Assembly (NCBI RefSeq): GCF_947172395.1
Contig: NC_069098.1
Span: 4,333,001 to 4,397,000, forward strand
Reading direction: 5' to 3'
Length of the DNA stretch: 64,000 bases
Origin: Bicyclus anynana
Lineage: Eukaryota > Arthropoda > Insecta > Lepidoptera > Nymphalidae
The notes under the pieces were generated by a model. It made no database searches, was not told the origin of the DNA, and saw nothing but the letters and a program-made list of their open reading frames with translations. Below are positions 22,641 to 34,650 of this stretch, in pieces (position 1 is the first letter of the stretch; each line of letters opens with the position of its first letter). Made by a program: the position numbers and the translations under genes.

Positions 22641-23490
22641 CGAACTTCCGCAAAGTAACATCTGCTTCTATCCAATATTTACAATTTTAACATTTTAAGA
22701 ATGCAGCTGTGTTAATTTAAATTCAATCTACCAAATTACAACTGAATAAAACAGTGTGAAATATACAGTTAGAAATTATGGGTGAAAATGACACAATATT
22801 TCAAACCAACGGAAGTGTTAAAGTGTAGAAAATGTAAAACTGAAAATATGGAAATCATGTTTAGTCGTCTATTTTGTTGCCTCCTTCGCTCCTCCGAGCA
22901 TCGTTTTATAGGAAAGAGCTGTAAATTATTGTTTCTCGTATCATTTGTGCTCGCACTGTACAGTAGATAGCTCCAGTGCAAAGTCACGCCGCTCTCTCAA
23001 TTTATTTGTTGCTTATGTATGTGCCGACGCCAGCACAAAGTTATCTCATCTATTTGAAAATGTTCCTCGCTAAGGTACGGTTTGAATTTGGAATAAGGAA
23101 TGTACATTTCAGCAGATAGTACGAGTATATTAAATGCTCCGAAAGCTTTATCAAAATGTAATTTAATTGCAAATAGTTTTACGTCTGTTTTATCATTAAA
23201 ACTAACAGTTATGATTTGTTGCTAGTCTTTCTAGATGAAATCGTATTTATAATTAAAAAAAATTATATCTTTAGCTGTGCGATAGTGAGCTCTATATTAT
23301 TATCCATTCTTTTTATACTTAGTGTTTGGACACTTAAATCGTGCTACCTCACAAAATTTCCACGATACAATGGAAATACATTATTTGTTGTTAAAATTTT
23401 AGATTTTGTATTACGATTTAACTTTTAACACTTATGTAACGCTTAACCATTTAAAGATTTTGTATTTTTAAGTTATTAAGTGATGGATGG
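22640..23490. other. AT-rich DNA, nothing recognised
   Basis: Short unrecognised frames on both strands only. Confidence 0.4.
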
Positions 23491-23491
23491 A

Positions 23492-23795
23492 TGAGCCGTG
23501 ATAGCCTAGTGGGCATGACCTTTGCCTCCGATTCCGGAGGGTGTGGGATCGAACCCGGTCCAGGGCATGCACCTCCAACTTTTCAGTTGTGTGCATTTTA
23601 AGAAATTAAATATCACGTGTCTCAATTGGTGAAGAAAAAACATCCATATCAGAGAATTTTCTTAATTCTCTGCGTGTGTGAATTCTGCCAATCTGCACTT
23701 GACCAGCGTGGTGGACCATTGGTCTAACTCCTCTCATTCTGAGAAGAGACTCAAGCACAGCAGTGAGCCGAATATGGGTTGATATTGATGAGGTG
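23492..23795 (+). mobile_element. tRNA-headed SINE, type 1, full length
   Basis: GAGCCGTGATAGCCTAGTGG, GGGATCGAACCCGGTCCAGG, AAATATCACGTGTCTC, GAGCCGAATATGGGTTGATA. A well preserved copy with a short GATATTGATGAGG tail. Confidence 0.88.
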
Positions 23796-23799
23796 ATGG

Positions 23800-24380
23800 A
23801 AAAGTAAGTCGCGATATATTATCTACTTAATGCATGAGATTGGTTAAAGTAAAGTATGAAACGAGAACATAATTTGGTTTCAAAACTTTCTTAGGGTTTA
23901 CAAACTACACTCGAGTTTTAAAAACCCCCATTATGCAACCTTTTCATAATCTACTATTAATGATCGCCGCGAGGAAGCGCGTCGGGGCTGGTCGACGCGT
24001 TTCTGGTGAATATTCATTCAATAAAGGCCCCTTCATTTTTGTAGAGGCTCTCTAACCTAATTTGCGGTAATGAGTTGGGTGCGTCTCTGTGGAGCTTAAG
24101 GCAAATTAGATGGCTCTGTCACTTTGTCATTCGCCGACTTTGATTAGCACTTTTCTGTTACAGTGTCGCTTTGTCACTCGTTTTGTTTTTGTATGGAATC
24201 ATTGAATTTCCTTTGCTTTTCTGTGACAGGTTATTGTGTTCATTTATGTCTTAATATAATATTCTGTCTTAGTCCAAGATTATGGTTTCTTTATACAAAC
24301 TTTTACTTCAAGTTTTATTTTCTTTTCCAATAGCTAATACTTGCTAAGTTACAATCATTACTATGAGATACTATGTTATC
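23800..24380. other. Non-coding DNA with a GC-richer patch at 23930-24130
   Basis: ATCGCCGCGAGGAAGCGCGT and following bases have no repeat match in this window; possibly conserved non-coding sequence. No open frame of note. Confidence 0.35.
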
Positions 24381-24382
24381 TT

Positions 24383-24605
24383 GGTCGCTAACTAACGGGC
24401 CTTATAGAAGGTTCAAAGTCTATGCTTGGAATTTATCTGCGTGAATGCATGAATGAATCAGAAATGAGGAGATCCGCAGACGAACCAAAGATATAGCTCA
24501 GCGTGTCGCGAAGTTTAAGTATAAATGGGCAGGCCACATAGTTCGAAGAGCCGATTGACGTTGGGGTCCCAAGGTGTTGGAATGGCGATCTCCATCGGTT
24601 GATAA
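24383..24605 (+). pseudogene. RTE-type LINE fragment, internally deleted
   Basis: TAGTTCGAAGAGCCGATTGA and TTGGGGTCCCAAGGTGTTGG correspond to the WAGHIVRRA..GVLEW region; upstream TGAGGAGATCCGCAGACG matches the RIRNEEIRRRT region of the same LINE. It runs out after the codons for EWR and jumps to the 3' end (ATCGGTTGATAATAATG), so an internal deletion is evident. Confidence 0.65.
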
Positions 24606-25600
24606 TAATGAAAGATGACTGTGTTATACCTACAAACTTAGAACCTGTTTCACAGAGATTTTAATGACTGTTTCGATAAAGATTAACATTCTGACTAATT
24701 TAGTTTGCTAATTGTAGGTACCTACGGGTGTAGAACTTAGCAGCTACGAAACATTTATATAAGAAAACTTTATACTAACATACGCTCGCGATTTTGCCTG
24801 CGTGGAACTCTTCTATAAAAGAAAAATACTATAAACCGTGCATTATTTTGTAATATATCAAATGTCGAGCTTTTCCGCCATTTTGAATAATTATTATCGA
24901 CATATTTCCTCCAATTTACACAAATTCATAACAAATTATATACTTAAAATTTCATCATAAGCTATTCTATCTATTGCTGAAAACCACGTGAAAATCAGTT
25001 TAGAAGTTTCAAGTTTATCGCGAACAGAGAGACGCGGTGGAGGACTTTATTATTATAATACGTGCATAGATGTTGAATTAAATAATTTGAGAGTCAGAAA
25101 ACGTTTTACTTTATGTTCATTCAAATAACACAAAATAAAGTGTTAATAAAACGTCTGGCACACCCTGCAGATGAAAAATGTTGCGATTTCTTGTATAAAT
25201 GCCACAATTATTTACGTCTGCAGCAAATACGTAGCTAACTTCAGCTAAATTGCTGATACAAAGTATGATATTAGAGCATTTGCGGCCATGATTTCTTCTG
25301 AAAAGGCCCATTTCAGATCTCATCTGACAGATGGATGCGTTGTTTTGCTTTTTATTGTGCCCATAAAGGCGGGGCGTGACCTCAGGAAGCGCGCTTGAAT
25401 AACAATTCAAGGATTTATGAAGGCTCCACTCGTTTTGAACAATTAATAGTGTTATGGCAGCCCGCTGGGTCTCGGCGGTTATGTTTATGCCACTGTTCGC
25501 TGTATAATCTACTATTTAATGCTTGAGTTTATTACGTTTCTAATAGTTTACTGTTTTCATTGTTTGTTTTTCGGATGCGTCCTAAAACTAGTTTTTTTTA
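24605..25600. other. AT-rich DNA; possible old element at 24790-25065
   Basis: ATACGCTCGCGATTTTGCCT to ATTATTATAATACG has the layout of an inverted Helitron-type copy but is too diverged to be sure. Nothing else recognised. Confidence 0.35.
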
Positions 25601-25602
25601 AT

Positions 25603-25790
25603 ACATACTAATAGTCTAAAGCTGAAGTGTTTGTTTGTTTGGTTGGACGCGCTTATCTCAGGAACTACTGGTCCGATTTGAAAAATTCTTTCAGGGTTAG
25701 ATAGCCTATTTATCGAGAAAGGCTATATATTATCCCCTTATTTCTACGGAAACGGGAACTATGCACGTAAAACCGCGCGGCATTAGCTAG
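25603..25790 (+). mobile_element. Helitron-type element, family A, 5' end diverged
   Basis: ATACTAATAGTCTAAAGCTG, TCAGGAACTACTGGTCCGAT, TAGATAGCCTATTTATCGAG, and the 3' hairpin region ending CATTAGCTAG. Same orientation and layout as 35909-36112. Confidence 0.75.
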
Positions 25791-26381
25791 TGTTTTATAT
25801 TTCCCGAGAGAATATTGTTTGAATCTACATTTCAAATTGGCACGGCTGAATTTTGGAATTCCCTTCCGGCGTTTGTGTTTCCTGGCACTTATAATATAAA
25901 CCTTCAAGGCAATAGTGAATAGGTAAGCGCGCTCCAACTTAGATCGCATCAGGCATAAAATTGTAGTCAAGCGCGTGCCAGTCTTTAAAAAAAATCCTGA
26001 GAATTATCCTGGAAATTATTTCATCATAACATTGACAACGATTCCTCGTTATATTTTCACTTTAAATATTTTTATATCCAATCCAATTACTACATGGTTC
26101 TAATAACCCATGCTATCAATCTATGAAGGGAGAGACCTAATGAAATAGTAGAGTGATAGAATCTCATTTCCTCCACTAACTGGCATGCAGTCTGCTGTGA
26201 CTGTCCGGATATTGCCGCTTGATGGTGTCCGGATATCACCCCCGTTACTCCAATACCCTTTTTAACTTCCCATTTTCTTACATTTACAAATAAACTTCTA
26301 CCAATGGTTATTTTGTTCAAATTCAATAACCAAGTCAAAATCTTAATATAAATCATCACGAAATCTCGCTTGACGTACAAA

Positions 26382-26462
26382 GGTGAAATTTGGCAGGGAG
26401 GTAGTTTATACTTAGTAGATTAAGGAGGTCTAAGGGCGTACGAAGTCGCGGGCGTCTGCTAG
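26382..26462 (+). mobile_element. Helitron-type 3' fragment, family C
   Basis: AAATTTGGCAGGGAGGTAGT through AAGTCGCGGGCGTCTGCTAG. Only the 3' 80 bases remain. Confidence 0.6.
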
Positions 26463-26518
26463 TACTCTACATTCGAAGAAGTGATCTTCATAGTATTGAA
26501 GTACCTTTGATGCATCTG

Positions 26519-26628
26519 TCCGCGAATCCGCATTGGCCCAGCGTGGTGGACTTTTGGCCTAGCCCCTCCCATTCTGAGAGGAGGCTCGTGCTCAGCATTG
26601 AGCCGAATATGGGTTGATAATGATGATG
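26519..26628 (+). mobile_element. SINE type 1, 3' fragment
   Basis: CCGCATTGGCCCAGCGTGGT, CCCATTCTGAGAGGAGGCTC, GAGCCGAATATGGGTTGATA and an ATGATG tail. 5' truncated. Confidence 0.85.
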
Positions 26629-26629
26629 C

Positions 26630-27390
26630 GTCTGACCTTAATATTATTATTATTTTGCGAACTGAGATTTTGCAACCAATGGCTTTAATTTCTAGAAACT
26701 AAGCTACTCAAGAATTTTCCCTAATTCGAACATCAATTACTTTATAATCAACACGATCGCGATAGGTTATAAAAATAAACAGTTGCAACTTAGCCTCAAA
26801 GCTACTGACTTCAACATTTATTGTTATCTCTCCGTATTTCAGCGTTGTATAGTACCTACGAAAATCTAACTATCGGAATATTCGCTATAATTGCTTTGCA
26901 TTGCGCCATTCACGTTGTGCAGGTACATTCAGCGTGAACAAAATTACATTTTAAGAGCAAAACAAGCAACGGAAACTGTATATTTACGATCGAACGTAGG
27001 GTTTATTGAAGGCAAATAGTACAGAGTGTTTTCAGAGATTCATTTATTTTGCGCTTCGTAGCATTTAGTGTTTACTCGTACCTGCATTTCTAGTGCAATA
27101 TTATTTTTGTATCAGTTTTCCTAAGCTGAATTTTAATTTAGTTGGATTTTCTCTTCAAGAGTGATACGCTTTTCTCTTTTGATGTTGAATTTTGAAAATG
27201 ACGTCTGGTTTTGTATTTTCATTTACGGTAAAATTCTGTATATTTTATTGTATTCTGTAACTTACTGCATTCAATCTTTTGTTTAGGTACTCGTATTATA
27301 ATTTATGACTAATCTGCAACAATGATTTATCTTGTCTAGTGCAGTAAAGCTATCTGCGTTGTTTCACACTCGTTTTCACTAAGCAAAATT
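26630..27390. other. AT-rich DNA, nothing recognised
   Basis: No repeat match or coding pattern. Confidence 0.4.
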
Positions 27391-27395
27391 TACAT

Positions 27396-27895
27396 TCATC
27401 ATCATCATCATCATATCAGCCGATGGACGTCCACTACAGGACATGGGCCTTTTGTAGGGACTTCCAAACATCACGATACTGAGCCGCCTGCATCCAGCGA
27501 ATCCCTGCGACTCGTTTCAATATTCAATATTCATTTATTTCAATTAGGCTTAATTTACAACGTCAGTCCACCTGGTGGGTGTCGACCAATACTGCACTTT
27601 CTAGTGCGGGTGCATTCTAGCACTTTAGGACCCCAACGTCCATCGGCTCTTCGAACTGCTGCGCCTATTGCCTCTCAGCTTCGTAACTCGTTGAGCTATG
27701 TTGGTGACTTTAGTTATTTTATCTGCATGATACTCCTAGCATAGCTTGTTCCATCGCCCGCTGTGTAACTCTCAGCCTTCTTATGAGGCCCATAGTTAGC
27801 GATCAAGTCTCGGAACCATAGGTAATCACTGGCAACAAGCAGCGTTCGAAGACTTTTGTCTTCAGGCACCATTACCAACTTCCCAATACGGGCTT
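27396..27895 (-). pseudogene. RTE-type LINE 3' region with a 45-bp insertion
   Basis: As read: (ATC)n tail, CAGCCGATGGACGTCCACTA, GACTTCCAAACATCACGATA, then GTCCACCTGGTGGGTGTCGA, CCAACGTCCATCGGCTCTTC and further into the reverse transcriptase C-terminus. Between GCGACTCG and GTCAGTCC lies an AT-rich insert (about 27516-27560) absent from the other copies. The longest LINE fragment besides 13668-14285. Confidence 0.8.
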
Positions 27896-27899
27896 TCTT

Positions 27900-28580
27900 A
27901 TCCTTTTAATATAGAGTTATATTTTAAGTAAAGGCCTGAAACGCATTTCAGAACTTCTGCTTTATATTAATTTATAATGAAATACAGCTACGAGTAAAAC
28001 TCATGTGATACAACGTCGGAGTATGCCCGACTATTTCCGAACCCATACGGGGCCATTACTCATGAGCTAGTTCTTGCAACGCGGCACGATACAAAACTTC
28101 TGCTTTACATTATTTTTATTCAAAGAAAAAAATATCCTCTTTCTTATTCAGTCGACTAAAAACTAATAGCCTGTTACATACGCATCTGAATTAAGCGGGC
28201 TCTGATTAAAAATACCAGAACGTCGAGGAATTTGTAATAAAGTCAAACAATTACTTCGGATATCCTAATTATAATAATGGTTTTTCTAAAAGGAAACCCA
28301 ATGGTCCAATAGGGCATTTCCAGCGAGCGAGGGCATTTAAGGTGAAATAAAGTTGGGCGTGTAGGAAATGGACCCATTTGTTAGTTTAGGGTTGTTTTGC
28401 TAGGCGCTCACATGTGCCGCGCAATTGACTTGTTTGATTATACTCTGAATAGGCTACTGGACTCCGTTCAGGCTGTTGTTTGGGCGATTTAGTACCAATT
28501 ACGGGTTAATTTGGTTTGTTAGCTGGTCGTTTGATTAGGAAAATTCTCGAACATGTTCCTAAAATGTATCATCATTGTAT
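27900..28580. other. Non-coding DNA with a 20-base direct repeat
   Basis: AGAACTTCTGCTTTATATTA near 27950 recurs as AAAACTTCTGCTTTACATTA near 28093. Otherwise no match; the 28290-28460 stretch is GC-richer without repeats. Confidence 0.4.
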
Positions 28581-28587
28581 ATCATAT

Positions 28588-28675
28588 TATGACGACCCAC
28601 TAAAGAGCCAGACCTCCCGCCTAATAGGAAATAATATAGACCTTAGACTCACCATACTGCTTCAATGCGGGTTGG
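28588..28675 (+). repeat. Interspersed repeat (GCCTCC..AATGCGGGTTGGT), copy 2
   Basis: Same motif order as 60-240 (GACCTCCCGCCTAATAGGA, CTTAGACTCACC, AATGCGGGTTGGTGTG), diverged by point changes. Confidence 0.5.
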
Positions 28676-28829
28676 TGTGTGTGTTGCCAGTGTAATAACG
28701 CTTAAAACCTACGCCTTAGGTTGATGGAAGGTACTTTGTAGGTGTTTCTTGCATGCTCTGTAAAGTTCTGCTCTGTTTAAAGGCAATGGTTTTCCACTTA
28801 CTATCAAATGGGCCAATTGTTTGGTCCGT

Positions 28830-28975
28830 CTGTTACCAAACTCCTACGAAACGGCTGATTTTTTGACCCATTTTTATGAAATTTTTTGTGTACATCTCTT
28901 AGGTCTGATCGGCCAACACCTATTTTTTATACCCCTAAGTTAGTTAGGTCAGCTATAAAAATACTTAATGTTACG
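28830..28975 (+). repeat. Interspersed repeat (TTTTTATGAAATTTTTTGTG)
   Basis: AACTCCTACGAAACGGCTGA, TTTTATGAAATTTTTTGTGT, GGTCTGATCGGCCAACACCT: a word order I recall as frequent in lepidopteran DNA. Class not known. Confidence 0.4.
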
Positions 28976-29499
28976 TAAGATTGAACTTATGGTTGAATAG
29001 AACCACTATACATGTCGACATCATAAGTTAATTACGAGAAGGCTTTCATGTAGGAGCCATTAAATGGAGTGGAAGGCTGAAACTGACCGTGTGGAACAAC
29101 TTTACTGATGCTCCCTCGACCGTACTATTGGAGAGTCCTACTATAATATACATATACAGGGTGCTCGGGAAATACGTACATTACATATACTCGTATGTAC
29201 TATACCATCGAGTAAATACATTTAAATATGGGAGCTGTCCATTATGGTGATATTAGTTTTAAGTGCTTAATGGTTTTATCTTTGCATTTTAATGTTTACA
29301 TAACAAACCGTTCATTGGATTGTGAAATAGTAGTGAATAATTCAGTTTAGAGCTCGCCAACACATATTAAAGCAGTGTTGTGGGTACAAGCTTGAAATGC
29401 ATTTCCTATGCAGAAGTATATCACGCCCAGAAGTGGATCATTCAGGTAGACGGTAAATCTATATACATTATAAAAAAGGCGTGTTAGTTACACTATTTA

Positions 29500-29637
29500 T
29501 AACTCAAGACCGACTGGACCTACTTGGCTGATAATAATTGGTGGAGCTGGTAACTTAGAACCAGGAGATGGACATAGAATACTTAGGGTAGAGGTAGGGT
29601 AGGGTAGGGCTAGGGGTTACTTTGCGGGCGACCGCTA
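29500..29637 (+). mobile_element. Helitron-type 3' fragment with GGGTA-rich core
   Basis: GGAGATGGACATAGAATACT, the TAGGG array at 29588-29617, then GCGGGCGACCGCTAG. It has the same G-rich core as 31873-32151 and, inverted, 3019-3254. Confidence 0.6.
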
Positions 29638-29734
29638 GTAGTAACGTATTGATTACCCTCTATAATACCACAATCTTTACCTCTTTATTATTATAGGACT
29701 CTAAAGGTGATTACAAATATAAGAAAACTAATGT

Positions 29735-30063
29735 CGAACAAAGGTTATGATTCACAACACTTGTCAGGACAACTTAATTACCAAATCTAACTGTAACCAA
29801 AATAAGACCCTAGAATGGCAGAGAATGACCTTGAGTGTCGTCACGTACTTGTGAACGATATGAGTAGGGTTAAAGGATCCTTTGACTGTATACAAACACT
29901 CCCCTTTTCCACTCAAGTCACTCTCCCCGCCTATCCCAAGTAACCCATAAAGAATTACACAACAAGAGATGTTTACGGCTCGAACGCCACGAGCACACTG
30001 AAGCCAACACGAGATCGAGCGACGTCATATCCGTCACAGACTACTATTTCCAACACTAAACGG
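29735..30063 (+). repeat. Unclassified three-copy repeat, copy 1
   Basis: Shares long blocks with 37594-37905 (AACAAAGGTTATGATTCACA, GGATCCTTTGACTGTATACA, GAGATCGAGCGACGTCATAT) at high identity. It carries about 30 extra bases (29946-29975, around AAAGAATTACACAACAAG) that the inverted copy at 43760-44025 also has. Ends near CACTAAACGGCGA. It does not resemble the SINE, Helitron or LINE families here; an LTR or gene-derived repeat is possible. Confidence 0.75.
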
Positions 30064-30064
30064 C

Positions 30065-31870
30065 GATAACATTATAATATTAGTATGGTTGATTAAAATT
30101 AAGAAATAATGTAAATAAGCCTGGAGTACTAGTGGTACTACAACCAAGTAGTAATACCATAGATTATAGATATAGATGGACCTCAACTTGAAAAAAAAAT
30201 GATTCATTTTCGAAAGCAATTTCCAGGTTAAACTTTATATTGTAAAGCGAGAAATGGAAAAGATATCCAATTTAACTTTTTCCCAACCACCGTTGAGCAC
30301 TTTAGATTCTTAGAGTTATTTTAAAATTGTGTACCTCGTGGTGTTTGAAGATTTATTGCAAATGGCGAAAGCGTTCTTCGGTCTTGCAATTTTTGAGAAA
30401 CAAAAGGGATAAGTTATTTGAGATTTCATTTTAGTTTATACTAGCAAAGTAATTATAAAAAGGCGATTCTTATATTTATAATGCAGTAAGCAATTTAGTA
30501 TATTGATTAAAACTAAGAAATAAAGTAGATAAATCTGACGTACCTACTCGTGATCGTAGCCAATACAAAAAAAGTGCAAAAAAGGGAGTTAGATAAATCT
30601 GTCAACATCTATTGACATTAGTTTTTGTTATCATGCAAAATTCTTGACATTTATTTACTAAAAACAAAGCAACGTCTTGATTATTACGAATAGGTACTAG
30701 CTACATACATATTTAATTTTTGCAAAACAAAGTTAAAAGGAAGTAATCCAACAGGAAATTAACTGTAGGAAAAGTTTAACTTGGGTAAGAGATGCCTTTA
30801 TTTACCTTAAGATGTTTTATAAAAAGTTCATATTTATCTTAGCTTGAAAAATCAAAGCAGGAATAAGGAAAATGTTTATAAACCCTGTCTGATAAAATAT
30901 AAACTGTACATCTTTCGTTGGAGGCGACATATTGAATAAGCGATCGCAAAATATGTATGACACATTTCTGCTATAGATTGATAAAAGACTTTTGACGTTG
31001 TTAAGGAAAATGTTCAGAAAGTACAGGTTTCTGAAGCTGAAATTTCTTCGCGACTTTCATTTAAGGCGAATTATTTGAAAGGATTGAAAAAGCACCCTGG
31101 GTTATGATTTCGCAAGCCGTGTTTTGGTTGTATCATAAATTTTGTTTTTTTAAGGTTGTGTAGTATGCCAAATTTCATGATTGGGTATACACAAAAAACG
31201 TAGGCACCCCTCAATGATTTAAAACCAGATTTAGTACCAGAAAAAAAAAAGTTTGGTTACTTTTTATCACCACCACTTAAAACGTGCCTACCCTGGCAAA
31301 AATCTTAGTGCACGCCATTGGTAAAGTGTGATACATACACATACATTTCCAACGACTTATGCTCGAAAATTGTAATCTATTCCATTCATCGTATTCGTAA
31401 CTTTACAGCTTCCATAAATCGTCACAGATGTTAATTAAGATATTTTGTTCCAAGTTTGAAACAATGATAATTCGGTGCGTCATCACCATCAACTTCGAGA
31501 TAATCTTCGGCTAATTAATTCCAATCGCGCTGACTCAGCGTATTTAGGACTTGGTAGTTGGGAGAGATCGAATTTGAATATTGTAAGAATATCTAAACTC
31601 TCCTACATAATAACGTAATAAACATTGAACAAAATGTCTAGCAAATATATACGCTTCATTTTAACTTTAATATCGATCATCAATATAACATTTTCAGGAC
31701 AGGATCTCATTAACTTAAAGAAATAGTTAATTATTTAAAGAAATAACTTAAACTTGCTGTCCTCAGAGCAATTACCATAGGACCTGCCTCTCTAGACGTT
31801 ACCAATTAGTCAAAAGTATATGATCACGATCTAACGTGTTTATACAAACTGTTAAAATTATACGTGTGTG
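30065..31870. other. AT-rich DNA, nothing recognised
   Basis: A diverged 30-base direct repeat (GTTGATTAAAATTAAGAAAT near 30089 and ATTGATTAAAACTAAGAAAT near 30503) is the only pattern seen. Confidence 0.4.
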
Positions 31871-31872
31871 TA

Positions 31873-32151
31873 TCTATATATATAAAAATTAATTGTTGTT
31901 CGTTAATCTCGCAAAAACTCGAGAACGGCTAAATGGATTTTTCTTATCTTGGTCTTGAAATATTCGTGGAGGTATAGGGAAGGTTTAAAAGGTAAAAAAA
32001 AATTGCCAGGAAAAGCAACCCTTTACTGTATCCCATTGAAACGTTTAAGAGTCAATTATAGATCTTAAGGGTAGGGGTGGGGTAGGGTAGGGGTACGGTA
32101 GGGGTAGGCTAGGGAAGAATCGCACATTAGTCAAAGCGAAGATTCCGCTAG
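31873..32151 (+). mobile_element. Complete Helitron-type element with GGGTA-rich core
   Basis: TC at 31873 follows an A, and CTAG at 32148-32151 is followed by T, the A/T target and TC..CTAG ends of Helitrons. 5' part TCTATATATATAAAAATTAA; 3' part AAAGCGAAGATTCCGCTAG. The TAGGG/TAGGGG array lies at 32069-32115. No coding capacity. Confidence 0.7.
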
Positions 32152-32154
32152 TAA

Positions 32155-32860
32155 TGATTTAAATGTATAGTTGTGTGTAGTTTAGGGACACGGGATATAT
32201 TTATTGGTTTTAAATATTTTCGATGTGTGAGCTTGTCCGCCTCAAAAAAGCGACAGACAAATTTGTTGGTGAATTTGTGTGCTATACAAGTCCACATAGA
32301 TCATTGGTCTGAGTTGCTGCTGTATCCGTGAGAGAAAGGGAAGCCAGACATAGTCCCTAAGACTGTGATGGCCAATGCATAGCTTTAAGCAATGTGTGAA
32401 ACATTTACTTAGTCGAGGTTACTACACCATTGATGAGTTCCTTAAAGGCGCTTGAAGGCCATTGGATCAGCTTCCACTTTCACACAGGACGTAAAATTAT
32501 GAGAAATCGTAATGTGTCATTAAATTATAATACTGTATGATTTTTTTTAAAAAGAGCAACTGTTGTGTTTCTTGCCGGTTTCTTCTCAGCAGAACCTGCC
32601 TTCCGAACCGGTGGAAGAATCTTTACAAATAGTCAACTGACGTGTCAAAAGTGCTTGTAAACTGAGTCTACTTGAAATGAATGATTTTTGTTTTTTTTTT
32701 ATTTTTATGATTTGAGTGGCACCATAACGCGTTACGTTACGAAGCGGTTTATCCTCCCATAAGATGTCATCACTTCAAAAATACCCTTTAACTTGGACAA
32801 TTAAGGATTTTTTGAAACCTGCTATCTCCTAAACGAGGTAGGTACTGTTCTTATCTATGA
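32155..32860. other. Non-coding DNA, nothing recognised
   Basis: A poly(T) near 32692 only. No coding pattern. Confidence 0.4.
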
Positions 32861-33054
32861 CTAGCCGACGCCCCGCGGTTTCACCCGCGTAGGTCTCGTT
32901 CCTATGAGAATATGAGGATAAATTAATATAGCCTATGATACTCACAAATAACGTGACTTACTAGTGGTAAAAGAATTTTCAAAATCGTTTCATTAGATCC
33001 AGAGGTTTCCCCTACAACACTACAAACTTTACCTCTTTATAATATTAGTATCTA
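32861..33054 (-). mobile_element. Complete Helitron-type element, family D
   Basis: As read, CTAGCCGACGCCCCGCGGTT, ACTAGTGGTAAAAGAATTTT, CAAACTTTACCTCTTTATAA, ATATTAGTATCTAT. The GC-rich terminal hairpin is intact. Confidence 0.8.
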
Positions 33055-33055
33055 T

Positions 33056-33790
33056 TGATATAAATTGACTAATATTCAGTTTTTATAAAACTACGCAGAT
33101 CTAGCCAACACATGTCCTCGTTTTGAAATAATGAATACATTTATAAACAGATCCGCAATTTGATTTAAAATGTCTTTTGAAATATTCTATAGAGCTTTTC
33201 ATATGCTTAAAGCTTAGTAGGTCATTGCAAGACGGAAGTTTTAATGACGGTTTTTGTATCATCACTTTTAAACGATTTCAATTGAGACCGTGATATTAAT
33301 TCAATTTAATGTACGTAATACTTATATGTTTACTTTCGGTAGTGCTTGGCCTGCAGCTATGGGGCGCATCGATTCTCTATCTACAATCGCAAAACGCTTC
33401 GAAAATTAAAAAATGTATGGTAATGACTATTGCTATCGACTGGTCACGTGATCAAGTTATCGATCGGATCTGTAGTTTTCGAAGCGCTATTATAGTATTT
33501 CACCAGAATCCCCGGAAATATGTTAAGGGTTATTGAACTCGCTGACTCGACGTTTTGCTAATAAATTACGCGTGAATTTTAGTATCTTCTTAGTGAATGA
33601 TGATGTATCTTTATATCATCGTCTTTTCATTCAACTTACAAACCTTATAACGAGCTAGCTATACGTTTATCTTTTGTTGAAACTCTGGCTAGGTTTGTTG
33701 TGAGCTCTTCTCGGACCAAAGTAAGTATGGAACCCTCTTAACTTTAATTTTAAGTCTGAGAATACTTATACTTATGAGAATACCATGACT
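33056..33790. other. Non-coding DNA with an unrecognised 75-codon frame
   Basis: The frame at 33309-33536 contains GLQLWGASI, faintly like the GIQLWG motif of Jockey-type LINEs, but its continuation does not match. I see no other coding sign. Confidence 0.3.
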
Positions 33791-33796
33791 TTTTTG

Positions 33797-34085
33797 GACG
33801 ACCTCTCTGGCACAGTTGGTAGTCTTGTAAGAGAGATCCTGGGTTCAATTCCCAGCAGGTCAGTTTTAAGATTTTTTATTTTCTAATGTGGCTCAGATCT
33901 AGTGTGGGTCTTGGCTAGTTACCACCCTTCCAGAAATGATGTACCGTTAAGAGATTTAGCGTTCCGGTACGACGCCGCGTGGAAACCGTCAGTGGTATGG
34001 ATAGGTTAACTTGTACCTCTTCCAAGTAAGCCCACTTCCAACTTAGACTGCATCATCACTTCGAAAGAGTCCACAGTTAACTTGC
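33797..34085 (+). mobile_element. tRNA-headed SINE, type 2, diverged
   Basis: GACGACCTCTCTGGCACAGT, GGGTTCAATTCCCAGCAGGT (box B), GCTAGTTACCACCCTTCC, GATTTAGCGTTCCGGTACGA, AGACTGCATCATCACTT: all SINE type 2 blocks in order, with many differences. Confidence 0.75.
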
Positions 34086-34240
34086 CATAGAAAAATCATT
34101 ACTTTTGCTATGCAAATTAGAAACGTGGAAGCAAAACGTTTGGGTTGCTAGCATATCCACAAACGCTACACTTTTAAGAACGGCCTTCAAAACCGAGGTC
34201 CGAGTCTCAGAGGAGACACCCTTAGTGAGACATTTCGTCT

Positions 34241-34505
34241 ATCCTTTTTGCTTCAGCTTTTGGGACCCATCCCGAAAAATCCCGGTGACGACGCTGAGGG
34301 CTTTAATGGGGCCTTTACTTTTTCTTTACGGGGGGAAATCTCTTTCTGAAATACCCGACTAACTGGTGACTTACCCATCCTTTCTGCTTCAGCCTTCGGG
34401 CCCCATCCCGAAAAATCCCGGTGACGACGCTAAGGCCCCTTTAATGGGGCCTTTACTTTTTCGTTACGGGGGGGGAATCTCTTTCTGAGATACCCGACTT
34501 ACTGG
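34241..34505 (+). repeat. Tandem duplication, 136-bp period, GC-rich
   Basis: ATCCTTTTTGCTTCAGC to CCCGACTAACTGG (34241-34365) recurs as ATCCTTTCTGCTTCAGC to CCCGACTTACTGG (34377-34505). Shared block CATCCCGAAAAATCCCGGTG is identical. The host sequence (about 34110-34640) is GC-rich and unlike its flanks, probably part of an unidentified mobile element. The 85-codon frame in copy 1 does not continue into copy 2. Confidence 0.85.
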
Positions 34506-34650
34506 GGGGAAAGAGTATGTAGGACTTACCACTAAAACCTCCTCAGTGGCCATCCTCAGCACATTTTGGTAGGCTCCGGGACCTCATTCAAACTCGCCGG
34601 TGTCTCCGTTGCACTATGTCGTCAGTGCTCGTCTAAGAATGAGTAATTTG

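Noticed and set aside
32069..32115. Interstitial telomere repeat
   Set aside because: Units are TAGGG/TAGGGG and not the TTAGG of Lepidoptera, and the array sits inside a Helitron-type element.
33309..33536. Jockey-type LINE reverse transcriptase fragment (GLQLWGAS)
   Set aside because: Only a six-residue resemblance; the following residues do not fit the family, and no neighbouring LINE sequence was found.
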